From assembly GCA_029266935.1 (NCBI GenBank), contig JAQSVY010000020.1, positions 1-10,870 on the forward strand: a DNA stretch of 10,870 nucleotides, in the 5' to 3' direction. Each line of letters starts with the position of its first letter. Position 1 is the stretch's first letter. A model generated the notes under the pieces. It made no database searches. It saw only the letters and a program-made list of their open reading frames with translations, and was not told the DNA's origin. The stretch comes from Burkholderiales bacterium. Lineage in GTDB: Bacteria; Pseudomonadota; Gammaproteobacteria; Burkholderiales; SG8-39. Below, in pieces: positions 7,566-10,870 of the stretch. Position numbers and translations under genes: made by a program.

Positions 7566-8038
7566 TGCAGCGGCAGCGTCAGCACCAGCGCGTCCTCGCG
7601 GCCGAAGTGCGCAGGATAGTACGCGCGGCGCACGCCGACCTTGCGGAAGCCGAAGCGGGTGTAGAGGGCTTGCGCGCCGCGGTTGCTCGGCCGCACCTCG
7701 AGAAAGAGGCTGCGCGCGCCGAGGCTGCGCGCGAGCGCCATCGCCTCGCAGAGCAGCTGCGCGCCGTGGCCGCTGCGCTGGTGGCGCGCCGCGACCGAGA
7801 GATTGAGCAGGTGCGCCTCGCCCGCCGCCGCCATGAGCACGAAGTAGCCGATCAGCTCGGTGCCCAGCCGCAGCGTGCGGCACTCGTAGCCGGCGCGCAG
7901 CGAGTCGGAGAAGTTGCCGCTCGTCCACGGATGCGAGTAGATCGCCGCCTCGATCGCGATTACCTCGGCAAGGTCTGGCTCGCACATGCGAGCGAGCGAG
8001 GGGACGCCGGGGCGTTCGTCCTTGAGTACCGCGCTCAT
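7562..8038 (-). CDS. rimI: Ribosomal protein S18 alanine N-acetyltransferase RimI
   Basis: RimI, 158 residues, is a GNAT-fold enzyme that acetylates the N-terminal alanine of ribosomal protein S18. The acetyl-CoA binding motif A is [12 protein letters not shown], with the Q-x-x-G-x-G core at residues 87-92. The family's EVRxSN signature is [19 protein letters not shown], giving Glu114 and Tyr126 as the residues expected to act as catalytic base and acid. The segment [21 protein letters not shown] near residues 18-38 is the usual N-terminal substrate side. The start ATG overlaps the tsaB stop (ATGA). A consensus AAGGAGG lies 13 bases upstream inside tsaB and a closer AGG seven bases upstream, both supporting this start. 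Pairing with tsaB is typical in proteobacteria; RimI relatives can also modify other proteins. Confidence 0.94.
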   Translation of the reverse strand: MSAVLKDERPGVPSLARMCEPDLAEVIAIEAAIYSHPWTSGNFSDSLRAGYECRTLRLGTELIGYFVLMAAAGEAHLLNLSVAARHQRSGHGAQLLCEAMALARSLGARSLFLEVRPSNRGAQALYTRFGFRKVGVRRAYYPAHFGREDALVLTLPLQ

Positions 8039-8685
8039 CGTGCTGCCTGCTCCTCCTTCGTCAGCGCCACCTTGTCGCGCAGGTAGACCGGCGCGGCGAG
8101 CGCCGCATCGACGCCTTCGCCGGCGGCGAGCCGCGGCGCGGCGAGCGCCGCCACTGCCGCGGCGGTCGGATGCACCTGCGCCAGGATGCGCGCGAAGCCA
8201 AGATCGCCGTAGGCGTCGAAGCCGCTGCCGCACCCCACCCAGCCATCGCCCACCGGTCTCGGCACCGCATCCGGCGGGAGGCATTGCGCTGGGATCGTTT
8301 CCCGCCAGTGCGCGCCCTGCCTCTCGAGCGCCGCATAATACACTTCGCGCATGCGGGCATCGATGCACGCCGCGACGCGGCGCGCGCCCGATTCCTCGGC
8401 CAGCGCCTCGAGCGTCGAGACGCCGAGCACCGGGAGCGCGCGCGGCAGCGCTAGCCCCTGCGCCAGGGCGCAAGCAATCCGCAGGCCGGTGAACGACCCC
8501 GGGCCGGCGCCGAAAGCGACCGCGTCGATTTCGATTTTCCTGTCTTTGAAAAGACTTTCGAGCATGGGAAGCACCAGCTCGGAATGCCGCTGGCCAGCGA
8601 AGCGCTCGAGCGAGGCGACCTCGCCGTCGGACCACAGCGCGACTGAGCACCACTGCGTCGAGGTTTCGATCGCCGCGAAGCGCAT
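8035..8685 (-). CDS. tsaB: tRNA threonylcarbamoyladenosine biosynthesis protein TsaB
   Basis: TsaB, 216 residues, is an ASKHA-fold pseudo-enzyme partner of TsaD. With TsaC and TsaE these form t6A at position 37 of tRNAs that read ANN codons. The N-terminus MRFAAIETSTQWCSVAL is the first strand-loop, with Glu where many homologues have Asp. GQRHSE is at residues 31-36, and the family hallmark GPGSFTGLRI is at 61-70, followed by GVSTLEALA. The C-terminal third is alanine-rich and contains an in-frame 18-base direct repeat (8089-8106 and 8134-8151). It heads the tsaB-rimI-udg operon, joined to rimI by ATGA. Its start lies 26 bases from the divergent dehydrogenase gene; no Shine-Dalgarno sequence is seen there. 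The open frame running upstream on the rimI side is not part of it. Confidence 0.95.
   Translation of the reverse strand: MRFAAIETSTQWCSVALWSDGEVASLERFAGQRHSELVLPMLESLFKDRKIEIDAVAFGAGPGSFTGLRIACALAQGLALPRALPVLGVSTLEALAEESGARRVAACIDARMREVYYAALERQGAHWRETIPAQCLPPDAVPRPVGDGWVGCGSGFDAYGDLGFARILAQVHPTAAAVAALAAPRLAAGEGVDAALAAPVYLRDKVALTKEEQAAR
8089..8151. repeat. 18-base direct repeat within tsaB
   Basis: CGGCGCGGCGAGCGCCGC occurs at 8089-8106 and again, identical, at 8134-8151. The offset is 45 bases, an exact multiple of three, and both copies are in the same tsaB frame, each encoding an alanine-rich ALAAP stretch. Recombination between the copies would delete or duplicate 15 codons without a frameshift. 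Confidence 0.8.
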
Positions 8686-8711
8686 GCGGCGATTCTATAT
8701 ACTGCGCAGCC
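8686..8711. promoter_or_regulatory. 26-base divergent tsaB / dehydrogenase promoter region
   Basis: A short AT stretch at 8693-8703 is the only promoter-like element. On the plus strand TATACT (8698-8703) ends eight bases before the ATG at 8712. On the minus strand TATAGA (8699-8694) ends eight bases before the tsaB ATG. Transcripts from these would be nearly leaderless, in agreement with the lack of Shine-Dalgarno sequences. Any -35 elements would lie inside the opposing genes, and none is convincing. Confidence 0.4.
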
Positions 8712-9791
8712 ATGAAAGAACATTCCATTGCGGTCATTCCCGGGGACGGCATCGGCCGCGAAGTGATCCCCGAAGGCGTGCGCGTCCTGGAGGCAGCCGG
8801 CGCGCGCCACGGCTTGCGCTTCAAGTGGCAGGAGTTTCCCTGGAGCTGCGACTGGTACCGCGAGCACAAGCGCATGTGCCCGCAAGACGCGCCCGACATC
8901 CTGCGCAAGTTCGACGCGGTGTACTTCGGCGCGGTCGGCAACCCGGCGATCGTTCCCGACCACATCTCCGCCTGGGGACTGCTCATCGACTTCCGGCGCT
9001 GCTTCGACCTCTACGTCAACCTGCGGCCGGTGCGCCTTTTCGAGGGCCTGCCCTGCCCGCTCGCCGGCCGCAAGCCCGGCGACATCGATTATGTAGTGGT
9101 GCGCGAGAACACCGAAGGCGAGTACGGCAACGTCGGCGGGCGCATCTTCGAGGGCACCGAGCGCGAGGCGGTGATGCAGCAGGCCATCTTCACGCGCAAG
9201 GGCGTGGACCGCATCCTCAAGTACGCCTTCGAGCTCGCGCGCACCCGCAAGAAGCACCTCACCTCGTGCACCAAGTCGAACGGCATCACCATCACCATGC
9301 CTTACTGGGACGAGCGCTTTGCCGCGATGAGGAGCAAATTTCCGGATGTTGGAACGGACCAGTATCACGTCGACGGCCTGACCATCCAGATGGTGCTGAA
9401 CCCGGACCGCTTCGACGTCATCGTCGCCTCCAACCTGTTCGGCGACATCCTCTCGGACCTCGGCCCGGCCACCGCCGGCACCATCGGCATCGCCGCCTCG
9501 GGGAACATCAACCCGGAGCGCACCGCGCCGTCGATCTTCGAGCCGGTGCACGGCTCCGCGCCCGACATCGCCGGCAAGAAGATCGCCAACCCGATTGCCG
9601 CGATCTGGTCCGGCGCGCTCATGCTCGAGCACCTCGGCCATGCCGAAGCCGCGGCGGACGTGCTGCGCGGCATCGAGCAGGTGATCGTCTCCGGCCCGCA
9701 TACGCCCGACATGAAAGGCAAGTCCAGCACCACCGAGGTCGGCGCTGCCGTGGCCGAGGCGGTAAGGTCGCTCTCCAGGCAGGCGGCTTGA
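8712..9791 (+). CDS. Tartrate / D-malate dehydrogenase family protein (beta-decarboxylating)
   Basis: This 359-residue protein is a beta-decarboxylating dehydrogenase of the isocitrate/isopropylmalate superfamily. From memory of E. coli DmlA it aligns nearly end to end, so the likely reaction is NAD-dependent oxidation of tartrate or decarboxylation of D-malate to pyruvate. IPGDGIG is at residues 9-15. The substrate loop is FRRCFDLYVNLRPVR at 94-108 with Arg95, Arg96 and Arg105, followed by RENTEGEY at 131-138 and TKSNG with Lys188. Metal ligands are Asp221, Asp245 and Asp249 (FGDILSD). The NAD-side segment is FEPVHGSAPDIAGKKIANP, and the C-terminal TPDMKG matches tartrate dehydrogenases. It is first in an operon with a paralogue and an SDR. 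The exact substrate cannot be read from sequence; leuB and isocitrate dehydrogenase are less likely because the substrate loop is of the DmlA/TtuC type. Confidence 0.88.
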   Translation: MKEHSIAVIPGDGIGREVIPEGVRVLEAAGARHGLRFKWQEFPWSCDWYREHKRMCPQDAPDILRKFDAVYFGAVGNPAIVPDHISAWGLLIDFRRCFDLYVNLRPVRLFEGLPCPLAGRKPGDIDYVVVRENTEGEYGNVGGRIFEGTEREAVMQQAIFTRKGVDRILKYAFELARTRKKHLTSCTKSNGITITMPYWDERFAAMRSKFPDVGTDQYHVDGLTIQMVLNPDRFDVIVASNLFGDILSDLGPATAGTIGIAASGNINPERTAPSIFEPVHGSAPDIAGKKIANPIAAIWSGALMLEHLGHAEAAADVLRGIEQVIVSGPHTPDMKGKSSTTEVGAAVAEAVRSLSRQAA

Positions 9792-10831
9792 AGACCTACC
9801 GCATCGCGGCGATCCCCGGCGACGGGATCGGCAACGAAGTCATCCCCGCCGGCATCGAGATGCTGAAGCACCTTGCGGACAGCTTCCGGCTCGAGTTCGT
9901 GACCTTCGACTGGAGCTCGCAGCGCTACCTCGGCACGCACGCGTACATCCCCGACGGCGGGCTTGCCGAGCTGAAGAAGTTCGACGCCATTTTCTTCGGC
10001 GCCGTCGGCGCCCCGGACGTCCCCGACCATGTCTCGCTCTGGGGCCTGCGCCTGCCGATCTGCCAGGGCTTCGACCAGTACGCCAACGTCCGGCCTTCCA
10101 GGCTTTTGCCTGGAATTGAAAGCCCGATGAAAAACGGCAGGGAGATCGACTGGGTCATCGTCCGGGAGAACACCGAGGGCGAGTACTCGGGCTCCGGTGG
10201 CCGCGTGCACACCGGCCTGCCCGAGGAAGTCGCGACCGAAACCTCCGTCTTCACGCGCAAGGGCGTCGAGCGCGTGCATCGCTTTGCCTTCGAGCTCGCG
10301 CGCAAGCGCCCGCGCAGGCAGCTGACGCTCGTGACCAAGTCGAACGCGCAGCGCCACGGCATGGTGCTGTGGGATGAAATCTTCCATGCCGTTTCACGGG
10401 ATTATCCGGATATCCGGATCGACAGGATCCTCGTCGACGCGGTCACCACGCGCATGGTGCTCAGGCCCGGCAGCCTCGACACCATCGTCGCCACGAACCT
10501 GCATGCCGACATCCTCTCCGACCTCGCCGCGGCGCTCTCCGGCTCGCTCGGCATCGCGCCCACCGCCAACCTCAATCCCGAGCGGCGCTTCCCCTCGATG
10601 TTCGAGCCGATCCATGGCTCGGCCTTCGACATCACCGGCAAGGGCATCGCCAACCCGATCGCCACCTTCTGGACGGCCTCGATGATGCTCGAGCACCTCG
10701 GCGAGCCGCAGGCCGCCGCTCGCCTCATGAAGTCCATCGAGGCGGTGACGGCAAAGAAGATCTTCACGCCGGACCTGGGCGGCACCGCGCGCACGAAAGA
10801 TGTCACGCAGGCCGTCATCGACGCGCTTTAG
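9788..10831 (+). CDS. Isocitrate/isopropylmalate dehydrogenase family protein, substrate unknown
   Basis: This is a second beta-decarboxylating dehydrogenase of 347 residues, a paralogue of the gene before it. Retained elements: IPGDGIG at 9-15, NVRP with Arg102, RENTEGEY at 126-133, Lys184 in TKSN, and metal ligands Asp217, Asp241 and Asp245 (HADILSD). HGSAFDI replaces the HGSAPDI of its neighbour. The Arg pair of the substrate loop is replaced by Cys92-Gln93 (LPICQGFDQYANVRP), and the C-terminal TPDMKG is TPDLGG, so the substrate probably differs from tartrate or D-malate. The start must be TTG at 9788: no other start codon precedes the nucleotide-binding motif, residues LKT align with the MKT start of DmlA, an AGGCAGG lies just upstream, and TTGA overlaps the preceding stop. 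A hairpin lies inside the gene at 10096-10115. Confidence 0.85.
   Translation: MKTYRIAAIPGDGIGNEVIPAGIEMLKHLADSFRLEFVTFDWSSQRYLGTHAYIPDGGLAELKKFDAIFFGAVGAPDVPDHVSLWGLRLPICQGFDQYANVRPSRLLPGIESPMKNGREIDWVIVRENTEGEYSGSGGRVHTGLPEEVATETSVFTRKGVERVHRFAFELARKRPRRQLTLVTKSNAQRHGMVLWDEIFHAVSRDYPDIRIDRILVDAVTTRMVLRPGSLDTIVATNLHADILSDLAAALSGSLGIAPTANLNPERRFPSMFEPIHGSAFDITGKGIANPIATFWTASMMLEHLGEPQAAARLMKSIEAVTAKKIFTPDLGGTARTKDVTQAVIDAL
10096..10115. repeat. Perfect intragenic inverted repeat, TTTT loop
   Basis: TTCCAGGC (10096-10103) and GCCTGGAA (10108-10115) are exact complements around TTTT, inside the second dehydrogenase gene at the codons for the segment after NVRP. The mRNA would form an eight-pair hairpin. 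The surrounding codons are less GC-rich than the rest of the gene. Confidence 0.6.
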
Positions 10832-10834
10832 GCG

Positions 10835-10870
10835 ATGCCGACGGCGCTGATCACCGGCGCCGGGCGCGGA
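10835..10870 (+). CDS. Short-chain dehydrogenase/reductase, 5' end only
   Basis: Only the first 12 codons are in the window: MPTALITGAGRG. The TGAGRG stretch is the beginning of the T-G-x(3)-G-x-G cofactor loop of short-chain dehydrogenases, directly after a short hydrophobic first strand, as expected for an SDR N-terminus. The ATG follows the stop of the second dehydrogenase by three bases, with only an AGGCG as a weak ribosome-binding site, so it is very probably the third gene of the same operon. Substrate and cofactor cannot be judged from this fragment. Confidence 0.7.
   Translation, partial: MPTALITGAGRG

Noticed and set aside
7566..8986. Apparent gene fusions: the udg frame extending to 7985 and the rimI frame extending to 8986
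   Set aside because: The extra parts are off-frame translations of rimI, tsaB and the dehydrogenase region. The ATGA overlaps mark the real starts.
8451..9701. Minus-strand open frame of 416 codons opposite the first dehydrogenase, running into tsaB
   Set aside because: No recognisable motif, and it conflicts with the strongly supported tsaB and dehydrogenase frames.
8351..9787. Long upstream extension of the second dehydrogenase frame
   Set aside because: It would encode Arg-rich shadow sequence of tsaB and the first dehydrogenase. The family N-terminus begins at the TTG at 9788.
10404..10419. 16-base palindrome made of two ATCCGGAT units in the second dehydrogenase
   Set aside because: It has no loop and lies within a coding region (DYPDIRID). 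Considered as a regulator site, but nothing supports that beyond symmetry; kept only as part of the AT-pocket observation.
1..10870. Search for CRISPR arrays, insertion sequences, integrase or phage genes, toxin-antitoxin pairs, riboswitches
   Set aside because: No regularly spaced repeats, transposase motifs or structured leaders were found. The window is densely packed with housekeeping and metabolic genes.

Overview
The window reads as a compact, high-GC (by eye about two thirds G+C) chromosomal segment of a Gram-negative proteobacterium, most likely a betaproteobacterium. This is inferred from the neighbourhood tsaB-rimI-udg / lplT / alr-radA, which I recall as common in Burkholderiales and relatives, and from the protein sequences. 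It carries eleven complete protein genes, one class II tRNA gene and the first 12 codons of a further gene. There is no gap above 300 bases; the longest gene-free stretch is about 60 bases. I see no insertion sequence, integrase, CRISPR array or phage gene.

Layout. (1) Bases 10-94, minus strand: tRNA-Leu(UAG). (2) Bases 157-3076, plus strand: hpnC-hpnD-hpnE, the three-enzyme route from two farnesyl diphosphates to squalene, usually feeding hopanoid synthesis. (3) Bases 3086-5490, minus strand: alr then radA, convergent with hpnE across a 23-base palindrome that contains the hpnE stop codon. (4) Bases 5543-6847, plus strand: lplT, divergent from alr. (5) Bases 6891-8685, minus strand: tsaB-rimI-udg, for tRNA t6A formation, ribosomal protein S18 acetylation and uracil excision from DNA. 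(6) From base 8712, plus strand: two tandem, full-length beta-decarboxylating dehydrogenases of the tartrate/D-malate/3-isopropylmalate family, then the start of a short-chain dehydrogenase (SDR), probably one catabolic operon.

How the genes work together. Every same-strand junction between complete genes is a 4-base NTGA stop/start overlap, which implies translational coupling within hpnCDE, alr-radA, tsaB-rimI-udg and the dehydrogenase pair. The segment is mostly housekeeping. The least understood part is the dehydrogenase operon: its second member lacks the Arg pair that its neighbour has in the substrate loop, so it probably acts on a different acid. I found no clearly undescribed system. 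The most useful leads are that enzyme pair, the palindrome between hpnE and radA, and the very short divergent control regions.
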